Source: DAIMZM01 sp036733985 (GTDB taxonomy: Bacteria; Bacillota; Dehalobacteriia; UBA4068). Taken from it: a stretch of DNA of 6,356 bases. Shown one piece after another: positions 1 to 5,407 of the stretch; position 1 is the first letter of the stretch; every line of letters begins with the position of its first letter. A program made the position numbers and the translations under genes. Under the pieces are notes generated by a model. That model had not been told where the DNA came from. It searched no databases and was given only the letters and a program-made list of their open reading frames with translations. Location of the stretch: NCBI GenBank assembly GCA_036733985.1, contig DAIMZM010000112.1:1-6356 (forward strand). The letters are read 5' to 3'.

Positions 1-70
1 CCCGGCGCGATTCGAACGCGCGACCTTCCGCTTAGGAGGCGGACGCTCTATCCTGCTGAGCTACGGGCGC
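1..70 (-). tRNA. tRNA-Arg(CCU), 3' end cut by the window edge
   Basis: Read on the minus strand this is a cloverleaf: 5' acceptor GCGCCCG (70-64), TA, D arm GCTC/GAGC, anticodon arm with loop CTCCTAA (anticodon CCT), variable region AGGTC, T arm GCGCG/CGCGC around TTCGAAT, then CGGG, which pairs with the last four bases of the 5' acceptor strand. The final three acceptor bases and the discriminator lie outside the window. It decodes AGG. All visible stems pair, so the gene looks functional. No convincing promoter lies in the 51 bp directly upstream. It is probably transcribed from the promoter at 210-238 through the broken tRNA copy at 125-164. Confidence 0.95.
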
Positions 71-87
71 ATATGAAGTTTTGGAGT

Positions 88-100
88 GAGGCACGGCCTC
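88..100. other. Small hairpin in the spacer between broken and intact tRNA
   Basis: GAGGC-ACG-GCCTC is a perfect 5-bp stem with a 3-base loop. It sits in the spacer (71-124) between the truncated tRNA and the intact tRNA-Arg. No T-run follows it on either strand, so it is not a rho-independent terminator. In a tRNA precursor read from the minus strand it would form a small stem upstream of the RNase P cleavage site. Any role is unknown and it could be chance. Confidence 0.3.
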
Positions 101-124
101 TGAAAAGTGAACACAGTAGGTTCT

Positions 125-164
125 CTTAGGAGGCGACCGCTCTATCCTGCTGAGCTACGGGGAC
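125..164 (-). pseudogene. 5' half of a second tRNA-Arg(CCU), 3' half missing
   Basis: On the minus strand, 164 to 125 reads as 5' acceptor GTCCCCG, TA, D arm GCTC-AGCAGGATA-GAGC, G, 5' anticodon strand GTCGC and loop CTCCTAA followed by G. After that the expected 3' anticodon strand, variable loop, T arm and acceptor are absent. At an offset of 94 bp it matches the intact tRNA-Arg at 35 of 37 positions (31-67 against 125-161), including a 24-bp identical run. Its acceptor differs (GTCCCCG against GCGCCCG), so it is the remnant of a distinct tRNA-Arg gene rather than a copy of the neighbour. The break at the anticodon loop is a common crossover site for tRNA-targeting integrases, but deletion between tandem tRNAs is also possible. 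Confidence 0.85.
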
Positions 165-209
165 ATGGGTTTTCCCGGGGCCTGCCCAGGCTGAAGAACG
201 AACAGTAAT

Positions 210-238
210 ATTCTATACGCTTTAAGGCTTTTCGTCAA
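210..238 (-). promoter_or_regulatory. Sigma-70-type promoter for the tRNA-Arg region
   Basis: On the minus strand TTGACG (238-233) and TAGAAT (215-210) are separated by 17 bp. Each hexamer has five of six consensus bases. The predicted start is near position 203, about 40 bases before the truncated tRNA. This is the only good promoter seen upstream of the intact tRNA-Arg. Confidence 0.7.
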
Positions 239-283
239 GGCATGCTTGCGGCAAAATAAAATAAAGTGTATAATAAAGCGTAT
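215..283. repeat. 10-bp perfect inverted repeat bracketing both promoters
   Basis: ATACGCTTTA (215-224) is the exact reverse complement of TAAAGCGTAT (274-283). The left arm abuts the upstream edge of the minus-strand -10 box. The right arm begins at the last base of the plus-strand -10 box and covers the likely start site. The centres are about 59 bp apart. The placement fits a paired operator, but no regulator is encoded here and the motif is not one I recognise. Confidence 0.4.
246..274 (+). promoter_or_regulatory. Sigma-70-type promoter for pncA-tadA
   Basis: TTGCGG (246-251) and a perfect TATAAT (269-274) are 17 bp apart, with an A-rich spacer. The predicted start is around 281, giving a leader of about 40 nt before the pncA ATG. 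The -35 box is weak (three of six) but the -10 box and spacing are optimal. It lies back to back with the minus-strand promoter, with only 7 bp between the two -35 boxes. Confidence 0.65.
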
Positions 284-306
284 CATGAATTAAAAGGAAT
301 CTTATC

Positions 307-312
307 GGGAGG
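307..312 (+). promoter_or_regulatory. Ribosome binding site that fixes the pncA start
   Basis: GGGAGG, within GGAGGTG, lies 8 nt before the ATG at 321. The alternative GTG at 312 falls inside the Shine-Dalgarno sequence itself and so is unlikely to be the start. Confidence 0.85.
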
Positions 313-320
313 TGCGCGAA

Positions 321-875
321 ATGGCTAAAGCATTGCTGATCGTGGATTATAACAATGATTTTGTGGCTGATCAGGGCGTTCTGACCAGCGGCGCTGCCGG
401 GCAGGCTGCCGACCCGCTGATCCGGGATTTGATCAGCCAAACCCTGGCGGCAGGGGACTATGTGTTCGTCTGCAATGACGAGCATGACCCGGCGGATACC
501 TTCCACCCGGAAAACAGCCTGTTCCCCGCCCATAGCCAAAAAGGCGCTTGGGGCGCGGAGCTGTACGGCCAAACCGGCCAGCTCTGCCGCAAACTGCTGG
601 CGGAGGGCCATCCCCGGGTTTGCTACCTGCCCAAATACCGCTTTTCCGCTTTCCGGGACACGCCTTTGGAAACCATGCTCCGGGCCAGAAACATTGACAG
701 CCTGGCCCTGGCCGGCGTCTGCACGGATATTTGCGTGCTGCATACGGCCATTGACGCGGCCTATGCCGGCTTCGCCGTTACCGTGCACCAGGCAGCCTGC
801 GCCACGCCTATCCCCCTGGGCCAGGAATGGGCCCTGAACCATCTGCAGGCCGCCCTGGGGGCCACCCTGGTATGA
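321..875 (+). CDS. pncA: Nicotinamidase (isochorismatase-like cysteine hydrolase)
   Basis: A 184-aa cytoplasmic enzyme that should hydrolyse nicotinamide to nicotinate and ammonia, feeding NAD salvage. The isochorismatase-fold triad is visible: Asp9 in VDYNNDF, Lys105 in LPKYRFSAF and the nucleophile Cys138 in GVCTDICVLHTA. Asp53, His55 and His71 (NDEHD and FPAH) match the metal-binding residues that mark nicotinamidases, as opposed to isochorismatases, which lack them. The overall pattern closely resembles Bacillus PncA as I remember it, and the length is normal for the family. ATG 321 is chosen over GTG 312 because of the Shine-Dalgarno position. The stop overlaps the tadA start as ATGA, implying translational coupling. 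A promoter lies at 246-274. Another amide substrate cannot be excluded. Confidence 0.9.
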   Translation: MAKALLIVDYNNDFVADQGVLTSGAAGQAADPLIRDLISQTLAAGDYVFVCNDEHDPADTFHPENSLFPAHSQKGAWGAELYGQTGQLCRKLLAEGHPRVCYLPKYRFSAFRDTPLETMLRARNIDSLALAGVCTDICVLHTAIDAAYAGFAVTVHQAACATPIPLGQEWALNHLQAALGATLV

Positions 876-1342
876 CAACCACCCCCGAGCAGGATCTGGC
901 CTATATGCGTCAGGCCCTGGACTTGGCCGTTCAGGCGGCGGCCCTGGGCGAAGCGCCCGTAGGCGCCCTGGTGGTCTGCCGGGGCCAAGTGGCGGGCCAA
1001 GGCTATAATTTACGGGAGCAGGGCCGGGACGCCACCCTACACGCGGAAATGATCGCCATCCGCCAGGCCTGCGCGGCCCTGGGCGGCTGGCGGCTGCCGG
1101 ACTCCACCCTCTACGTGACCCTGGAACCTTGCCCCATGTGCGCCGGGGCCATGGTCAATGCCCGCGTCAACCGGCTGGTTTTCGGCGCCGCCGACCCCAA
1201 GGCCGGAGCTGCCGGCTCTGTCCTGGATATCGTGAACCATCCGGGCCTGAACCACCGCCTGACGGTTGAAGGGGGCCTGCTGGCGGAAGAGGCGGCACGG
1301 CTGTTGAAAGAATTCTTCGCCGCAAGAAGGCAAAGCCGCTGA
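872..1342 (+). CDS. tadA: tRNA-specific adenosine deaminase
   Basis: A 156-aa zinc deaminase that converts A34 to inosine in tRNA-Arg(ACG), allowing it to read CGU, CGC and CGA. The signature is complete: HAE (zinc ligand His57, proton-shuttle Glu59) and PCPMC (zinc ligands Cys87 and Cys90), followed by the characteristic MVNARVNRLVFGA segment and the GS-x-LDI region. The length fits bacterial TadA. ATG 872 is chosen because it overlaps the pncA stop as ATGA and gives the usual N-terminus. An in-frame start at 827 would add 15 unusual residues encoded inside pncA. Only a weak G-run precedes the ATG, so translation is probably coupled to pncA. The nearby tRNA-Arg has anticodon CCU and is not a TadA substrate. 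Confidence 0.95.
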   Translation: MTTTPEQDLAYMRQALDLAVQAAALGEAPVGALVVCRGQVAGQGYNLREQGRDATLHAEMIAIRQACAALGGWRLPDSTLYVTLEPCPMCAGAMVNARVNRLVFGAADPKAGAAGSVLDIVNHPGLNHRLTVEGGLLAEEAARLLKEFFAARRQSR

Positions 1343-1358
1343 CCAGCCGGGGCAAATT

Positions 1359-1401
1359 AGGCGTTCGCGCCGATCTTATGGCGTTTTCGCCTGGATTTTT
1401 T
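1359..1401 (+). terminator. Possible weak terminator after tadA
   Basis: Two small hairpins, GGCG-TTCG-CGCC (1360-1371) and GGCG-TTTT-CGCC (1380-1391), are followed by TGGA and six Ts (1396-1401). The arms can also re-pair as an outer AGGCG/CGCCT stem (1359-1363 with 1388-1392) enclosing an inner CGCC/GGCG stem. The stems are short and the T-run is offset by four bases, so termination would be partial at best. It lies in the longest gap of the plus-strand run (76 bp). Confidence 0.4.
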
Positions 1402-1418
1402 ATAATGAAGGGAGCTTT

Positions 1419-2297
1419 ATGCTGACTTTCCTGGAAAGACTGAAAGAAGACCGCCCCCTGCTGCTGGACGGCGGCTGCGGCACACTGATGCTGGACCGGG
1501 GGGGCAGCGCCGCCTCCGGCGATAATAATCTATACCACCCGGAGATCGTCCTTGCCCTGCACCGGGAATACCTGGCCGCCGGGGCGGAATGCCTGACCGC
1601 CAATACTTTTTCCCTGAACGGCCTGTACGCTGCCCGCCAGCGCCAATCCTGGCCGGAAACCGAGGCGCGGATCAGGGCCGGCATGGAAATCGCCATAGAG
1701 GCCGGGGCGGGAAAGGCCTATATCCTGGCGGATATCGGCCCTTCCGGGGAAATGCTGCCCCCCCTGGGCCAGGCCCAGCCGGCGGATTTTGCCGAAGCCT
1801 ATGGCAGGCAGGCCGGGATCATGGCCGAATACCAGCCTCAGGCCTTCCTCATTGAGACCGTTTTTGATTTGCAGGAAGCGGAGCTGATCGTCCGGGCCTG
1901 CCAGGCAGCCGCGCCGGAAATCCCCCTGCTGCTTTCCCTGACTTTTGCCAGCCTCCGCCGGGGCGGAGCCACGTTGATGGGCCATACCGCGGCCAGCGTC
2001 GCCGCCCAAGCCCAAGCCCTGGGCTGCGCTGCCGTGGGGGCCAATTGCGGTGATTTGACCCCGCAGGAACACGCTACTGTGCTGGCTTCCATGAGAGAGG
2101 CCTGCGGCCTGCCCCTGCTGATCCAGCCCAATGCGGGCAAACCTGTCACCCAGGCGGGCCGGGTTTCCTATCCCCTGATGGCGGAAGACTTTGCCCAACA
2201 GATGCAGGCCTGCTACGACGCGGGGGCACGCCTGCTGGGGGGCTGCTGCGGCACCACCCCGGCCCATATCGCCGCCCTGGCCCAGCGCTTTCTGTAG
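1419..2297 (+). CDS. Homocysteine S-methyltransferase domain protein (stand-alone)
   Basis: A 292-aa TIM-barrel protein equivalent to the N-terminal homocysteine-binding domain of cobalamin-dependent MetH, or to MmuM/BHMT-type enzymes. The three zinc cysteines are present: Cys210 in VGANCGD, and Cys276 and Cys277 in GGCCGTTPAH. Other family marks are LLLDGGCGT near the start, NTFSLN (62-67) and DIGPSGEMLPPLG (105-117). No B12-binding, folate-binding or activation domain follows, so it is either a methionine synthase using S-methylmethionine or SAM, or the homocysteine half of a split corrinoid methyltransferase. The donor cannot be told from the sequence. The usual DGAMGT appears here as DGGCGT with Cys20. 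AAGGGAG (1408-1414) precedes the ATG. Its product would be methionine. Confidence 0.85.
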   Translation: MLTFLERLKEDRPLLLDGGCGTLMLDRGGSAASGDNNLYHPEIVLALHREYLAAGAECLTANTFSLNGLYAARQRQSWPETEARIRAGMEIAIEAGAGKAYILADIGPSGEMLPPLGQAQPADFAEAYGRQAGIMAEYQPQAFLIETVFDLQEAELIVRACQAAAPEIPLLLSLTFASLRRGGATLMGHTAASVAAQAQALGCAAVGANCGDLTPQEHATVLASMREACGLPLLIQPNAGKPVTQAGRVSYPLMAEDFAQQMQACYDAGARLLGGCCGTTPAHIAALAQRFL

Positions 2298-2310
2298 GCT
2301 TTTTCCGGGA

Positions 2311-2316
2311 AAGGAG
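2311..2316 (+). promoter_or_regulatory. Ribosome binding site pointing to a non-canonical ATC start
   Basis: AAGGAG, 8 nt before the ATC at 2325. No ATG, GTG or TTG occurs in this frame at a workable distance. The first standard start, GTG 2385, is 68 nt away and has no Shine-Dalgarno sequence of its own. Confidence 0.6.
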
Positions 2317-2324
2317 CTGATCTT

Positions 2325-3257
2325 ATCAAAAACCTCAAGCTGTATTTACTGTTCTCTTTTAGCCTGGCCTGGCTGATTTGCCTGGTGATCTGGCAAACCG
2401 GGAGCCTGGCCGGCAGCGGTAGCCTCCTGCTTTCACTGTGCATGCTGGCCCCGGCCCTGGCCGTGGTCCTGACCAAGCTGATCACCAAGGAGGGCTGGCG
2501 GGATATCCGCTTCCGGCCTGGGTTAAAGCGGTATTTCCGCTGGTATCTGCTGGCCTGGTTCGGCCCTTCCCTGCTGATCCTGGCCGGGGTGGCCCTCTAT
2601 TTCCTCGTCTATCCCGCCGCCTTTGACCCGGCCAATTCCCTGGCCACCCAGGCGACCCTGGCCCAGCTGGCTGCCCAGGGCATCCCGGCAGAGCCTGCCG
2701 CCATTGTCGGGGCCCTGCTGGGGCAGCTGTTTTTGGCCATGCTGGTGGCGCCGTTGCTGAACCTCTTTTTCTGCGCCGGTGAAGAGCTGGGCTGGCGGGG
2801 CTATTTGCTGCCCCTGCTGCTGAAAAGGTTCGGCATGAAGGCCGCGCTGCTCCTTTCCGGCCTGATCTGGGGCCTGTGGCATGCGCCGATGATCGCCATG
2901 GGCCATAATTACGGCCTGGGCTATCCAGGCTGGCCCTGGGGCGGCATCCTGGCCATGATCGCCTTTTGCTTTGCGGTGGGCTGCTTCTTTAGCCTGCTGA
3001 GCCTAAAAACCCAGAGCTTCTGGCCGGCCGCCCTGGCCCATGGGGCCCTGAACGGCATGGCCGCCGCCGGCCTGATGTTCCTCAAAGCCGGCGTTGACCC
3101 CAATCCCTTTGTCGGCCCTCTGGCCACCGGGATCATCGGCGGTGCGGGCCTGGTTGTCATGGGCTTGCTCTGCTTCTTTCTGATGAAGAAACCCCTGCCC
3201 TTGCCGGAGGAGCTGACGGTCCAGCCCAGCGCCGCGGACTTTTTCCAGCAGCCTTAA
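2325..3257 (+). CDS. CPBP-family intramembrane metalloprotease (CAAX protease/Abi), probable ATC start
   Basis: A polytopic membrane protein, 310 aa from ATC 2325 or 290 aa from GTG 2385. All three CPBP active-site motifs are intact: EELGWR (Glu153, Glu154, Arg158), WGLWHAP (His186) and AHGALN (His239, Asn243). Family members cleave within membranes; bacterial ones act in bacteriocin immunity or peptide maturation, or have no known substrate. Residues 1-22 begin (Met/Ile)-KNLKLYLLFSF and form a first hydrophobic segment after a basic start, as is normal for the family, whereas the GTG start would remove it. I therefore favour ATC 2325, with AAGGAG at 2311-2316, though a sequencing error or a mutated ATG is possible. 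The frame is open back to the stop of the preceding gene. No peptide or bacteriocin gene is seen nearby, so the substrate is unknown. Confidence 0.85.
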   Translation: MKNLKLYLLFSFSLAWLICLVIWQTGSLAGSGSLLLSLCMLAPALAVVLTKLITKEGWRDIRFRPGLKRYFRWYLLAWFGPSLLILAGVALYFLVYPAAFDPANSLATQATLAQLAAQGIPAEPAAIVGALLGQLFLAMLVAPLLNLFFCAGEELGWRGYLLPLLLKRFGMKAALLLSGLIWGLWHAPMIAMGHNYGLGYPGWPWGGILAMIAFCFAVGCFFSLLSLKTQSFWPAALAHGALNGMAAAGLMFLKAGVDPNPFVGPLATGIIGGAGLVVMGLLCFFLMKKPLPLPEELTVQPSAADFFQQP

Positions 3258-3285
3258 GCGGATTTGGCCCAAGAAAGGAGATTCC

Positions 3286-4320
3286 ATGCCCAAACAGCGC
3301 ATCCTGCCCTTTTTCCTGCCCATGCAAGGCTGCGACAGGCAGTGTGTCTATTGCGATCAGCAGGCCATCAGCGGGGAAACCCAGCCACCACAGCGAACGG
3401 AGATCCAGGCCGCCCTGGCCCAGCTGGAACCGGGGAGCGGGGTGGAGCTGGCCTATTATGGCGGCAGCTTTACCTGTTTACCCAGGGATACCCAGCTCGG
3501 CTATTTCGCCCTGGCTCAAGGCGCCTTGGCGGAGGGCCGCCTTGCCGGCCTGCGCATCTCCACCCGCCCGGACGCGGTGCCGCCGGAAACCTGCGCCTGG
3601 CTGAAGCAGCAAGGCGTCAGCTGTGTGGAGCTGGGGGTACAGAGCTTTGACGACCAGGTGCTGACGGCAGCCGGGCGGGGCTATACGGCCCAACAAGCCA
3701 GGGAGGGTGCGGCAGCGGTAACCCAAGCCGGGCTGATCTTAGGCCTGCAGCTCATGACCGGCCTGCCCCTGGATACCCCGGCCCTGTCCCTTGCTTCAAT
3801 GGGGGAAGCCATCGCCTGCGGCCCCAGCCTGCTCCGGGTTTACCCCACCCTGGTGCTGAAAAATACCCCCCTGGCCCGGATGTATCAGGCCGGCACTTAT
3901 CAGCCCCAGACCCTGGAGGTAGCCATTGCCTGCTGCGTAGCCATGGTCAAGTTGGCGGTAGCGGCGGATATCCCCATCCAGCGCCTGGGGCTGAACCCCT
4001 CCCCCAGCTTGGAAGCGGCATTGCTGGCCGGGCCTTATCATCCGGCTTTCGGCGGCCTGGTTTGGGAAGCATTAAAAAAGGAGCAGCTCCAAGAGCTGCT
4101 CCATGATCTGGAGCCAGAGGCTCCCGGCCTATTGACCTTTCCCAAAAGCGAGCTGCCCCTGGTCTTTGGCCAGAAGCGGCAAACCATGCTCTGGCTGTCC
4201 CGGAACTGGCCCAATCTGGCCCTGCTGCCCGATCAGGACCTGCCCCTGGGGGAATTGCTGCTGCAACAGGGCGAAAGCCGGCGCCAAAGCAGCCTCAGGG
4301 ATTTCTGCAGCCGTCCCTAA
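3286..4320 (+). CDS. Radical SAM protein, Elp3-like (COG1243-type)
   Basis: A 344-aa protein with the radical SAM cluster motif CDRQCVYC (Cys16, Cys20, Cys23), which binds a 4Fe-4S cluster and S-adenosylmethionine. YYGGSFT (57-63), ISTRPDA (91-97), VELGVQSFDD (114-123) and LRVYPTLVLKNTPL (183-196) match the Elp3-like branch. The C-terminal acetyltransferase domain of true Elp3 is absent, so this is the short form common in Firmicutes. Its substrate is not established; RNA modification is a guess from Elp3. AAAGGAG (3274-3280) lies 5 nt before the ATG and 28 bp separate it from the CPBP gene. The segment SELPLVFGQK near the end still looks like the family, so the 3' end appears genuine. Its stop overlaps that of the convergent phage gene, and codons 263-272 contain a terminator for the opposite strand. 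Confidence 0.88.
   Translation: MPKQRILPFFLPMQGCDRQCVYCDQQAISGETQPPQRTEIQAALAQLEPGSGVELAYYGGSFTCLPRDTQLGYFALAQGALAEGRLAGLRISTRPDAVPPETCAWLKQQGVSCVELGVQSFDDQVLTAAGRGYTAQQAREGAAAVTQAGLILGLQLMTGLPLDTPALSLASMGEAIACGPSLLRVYPTLVLKNTPLARMYQAGTYQPQTLEVAIACCVAMVKLAVAADIPIQRLGLNPSPSLEAALLAGPYHPAFGGLVWEALKKEQLQELLHDLEPEAPGLLTFPKSELPLVFGQKRQTMLWLSRNWPNLALLPDQDLPLGELLLQQGESRRQSSLRDFCSRP
4074..4102 (-). terminator. Strong rho-independent terminator for the phage operon, inside the radical SAM gene
   Basis: On the minus strand GGAGCAGCTC-TTG-GAGCTGCTCC forms a perfect 10-bp stem (4102-4093 with 4089-4080) and is followed at once by TTTTTT (4079-4074). On the plus strand no T-run follows, so it acts in one direction only. 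It lies about 215 nt beyond the stop of the 227-aa phage gene, within codons of the convergent radical SAM gene. It is the only convincing terminator seen for the phage transcript. Confidence 0.85.
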
Positions 4321-5000
4321 ACCGCGCTTTCAGCCTGCAGCAGCTTCAGCAGATAATTCAAGGCGCTCTCCCGCTGCTGCGCGTCATAATTGGCGCCGAA
4401 CTGCCGCTCATCCACAGCCAGCCGCAATAAATCCAGGGCCTCCTCCCGGGAAGCGCTGGAAAGCTGCAGCGCCAAAGCGTAAATGGCGGAATTCAAATCC
4501 CTGGTGATATCCTGTTCCGCATCGGCGGCCAGGGCCTGGCCATAGAGGGTGTCATAAAGCCCGGCCTGCTCCAAACGCTGGGCCGCATTGTCGGCGGCCT
4601 GCTGATAGCGGCTGGTATACTGGGGCTCCATCACCTGCTCCGCCAGGGACAGGGCGTCCTCAAAGCTGAGGGTGGACAAAGCGGCGCTGTTATCGATATC
4701 CACCACCGGCTGATAGCCGCCGCCGCTGATTTCCCGCGTTAGCGCCTGGAGTTTGCGCACATTTTCGCTGCTGCTCCCCGGCAGCCGGGGCGTGTTCTGA
4801 TTGCCGGAAGAGCCCCCTGCCGAGTCATAAACGCCGGTATAATTCCGGGTGGTTTGCTTATCATTGACCAGGCGGCTCTGATAGCTGCCGTCGCTGTTCA
4901 CCACGGTGATCAAATAGGTTCCGCCACCGGTGACCACCTGATCACCCACCCGCAGTCCGGGCGGGGCATAGCCGTTTAGCTGCACCTTATAGATTCCCAT
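4317..5000 (-). CDS. Phage-associated protein of unknown function
   Basis: A 227-aa protein I cannot assign to a family. Residues 1-45 look like a small beta-rich domain (PPGLRVGDQVVTGGGTYLI). Residues 58-80 are a Gly/Ser/Asn linker, and residues 80-227 are predicted helical with many Ala, Gln, Leu and Glu. No signal peptide, membrane segment or amidase/lysozyme catalytic motif is apparent. AAGGAGG (5013-5007) precedes the ATG. It is the last gene of the module, in the place after the holin where an endolysin is often found. A structural or tail-associated role is possible. Its TAG stop overlaps the TAA of the opposing radical SAM gene. Confidence 0.75.
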   Translation of the reverse strand: MGIYKVQLNGYAPPGLRVGDQVVTGGGTYLITVVNSDGSYQSRLVNDKQTTRNYTGVYDSAGGSSGNQNTPRLPGSSSENVRKLQALTREISGGGYQPVVDIDNSAALSTLSFEDALSLAEQVMEPQYTSRYQQAADNAAQRLEQAGLYDTLYGQALAADAEQDITRDLNSAIYALALQLSSASREEALDLLRLAVDERQFGANYDAQQRESALNYLLKLLQAESAV

Positions 5001-5057
5001 ATCTTACCTCCTTAAAATCACGGGCGGCCTGGCCGTCCTGTTTTTGTTGCCACCGCC

Positions 5058-5378
5058 TTATTGGCCGCCGGGTTTGGCAGGGGCTTCCGCCAGGAAGCGG
5101 CTTTTCAGTTCGCCAAAGGCGGACCAGCCGTATCTGGCGATAAAAGCCACCATAAACCCGGCGGGAATGGCTAAAACCGGCATATACCAGGCCAGGGCCA
5201 GTCCCTGCCTGGTTATATGGATCAGCAAAGCGCCTTGGCTGGCCAACTGGGCCAGAACCAGCACCTGCAAATCCGTGGGTATTTTTTTCAGCAGGGCCGT
5301 ATCCTTGGTGACTTCGGTGATCAGGGATACAATAAATGCCAGCGTCCCGATAACGCCGGCAGACCAGGTGATATCCAT
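5058..5378 (-). CDS. Holin-like phage membrane protein
   Basis: A 106-aa protein with hydrophobic segments at about 5-21, 37-55 and 61-82, a KKIPTD turn after the first segment, and a charged, Pro/Ala/Lys-rich C-terminal tail. Size, topology and position next to XkdX and XhlA-like genes fit a holin, which forms the inner-membrane lesions that start lysis. The KKIPTD turn is reminiscent of Firmicutes phage holins. AAGGAGG (5390-5384) precedes the ATG. The assignment rests on topology and context rather than on a diagnostic residue. Confidence 0.7.
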   Translation of the reverse strand: MDITWSAGVIGTLAFIVSLITEVTKDTALLKKIPTDLQVLVLAQLASQGALLIHITRQGLALAWYMPVLAIPAGFMVAFIARYGWSAFGELKSRFLAEAPAKPGGQ

Positions 5379-5407
5379 CTTATCCTCCTTTTTCTAAGGC
5401 CGCCGGT

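Noticed and set aside
71..164. Group I intron interrupting tRNA-Arg(CCU), as known in some bacteria
   Set aside because: The stretch between the half-tRNA and the next tRNA is about 50 nt, far too short, and the next unit is a complete tRNA rather than a 3' exon.
1..164. tRNA-Arg as the attachment site of the phage module in this window
   Set aside because: Four kilobases of ordinary host genes on the opposite strand separate them and no tRNA 3'-half repeat is seen near 4317.
312..320. GTG start for pncA
   Set aside because: It lies within the Shine-Dalgarno sequence; ATG 321 has ideal spacing and gives the family N-terminus.
222..878. Long minus-strand open frame (218 aa) across pncA
   Set aside because: Antisense shadow of a well-recognised gene in G+C-rich DNA. 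It has no recognisable domain and would run across the divergent promoters.
872..1342. Functional pairing of TadA with the adjacent tRNA-Arg
   Set aside because: TadA edits A34 of the ACG anticodon; the neighbouring tRNA has CCU, so the proximity is probably incidental.
1401..1406. TATAAT as a -10 box for the methyltransferase gene
   Set aside because: No -35 at a proper distance, and the predicted start would fall in the ribosome binding site.
1343..1418. SRP RNA gene (ffs), often found after tadA in Firmicutes
   Set aside because: Only 76 bp are available and the conserved SRP RNA tetraloop/internal loop region is not seen.
1530..2267. Minus-strand open frame (245 aa) across the methyltransferase gene
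   Set aside because: Antisense shadow with low-complexity Gly/Gln/Arg composition and no family features.
5014..5040. Terminator between holin and the 227-aa gene
   Set aside because: CGGC-CAG-GCCG forms a short hairpin, but no T-run follows it directly on the minus strand, and the next gene starts shortly after.
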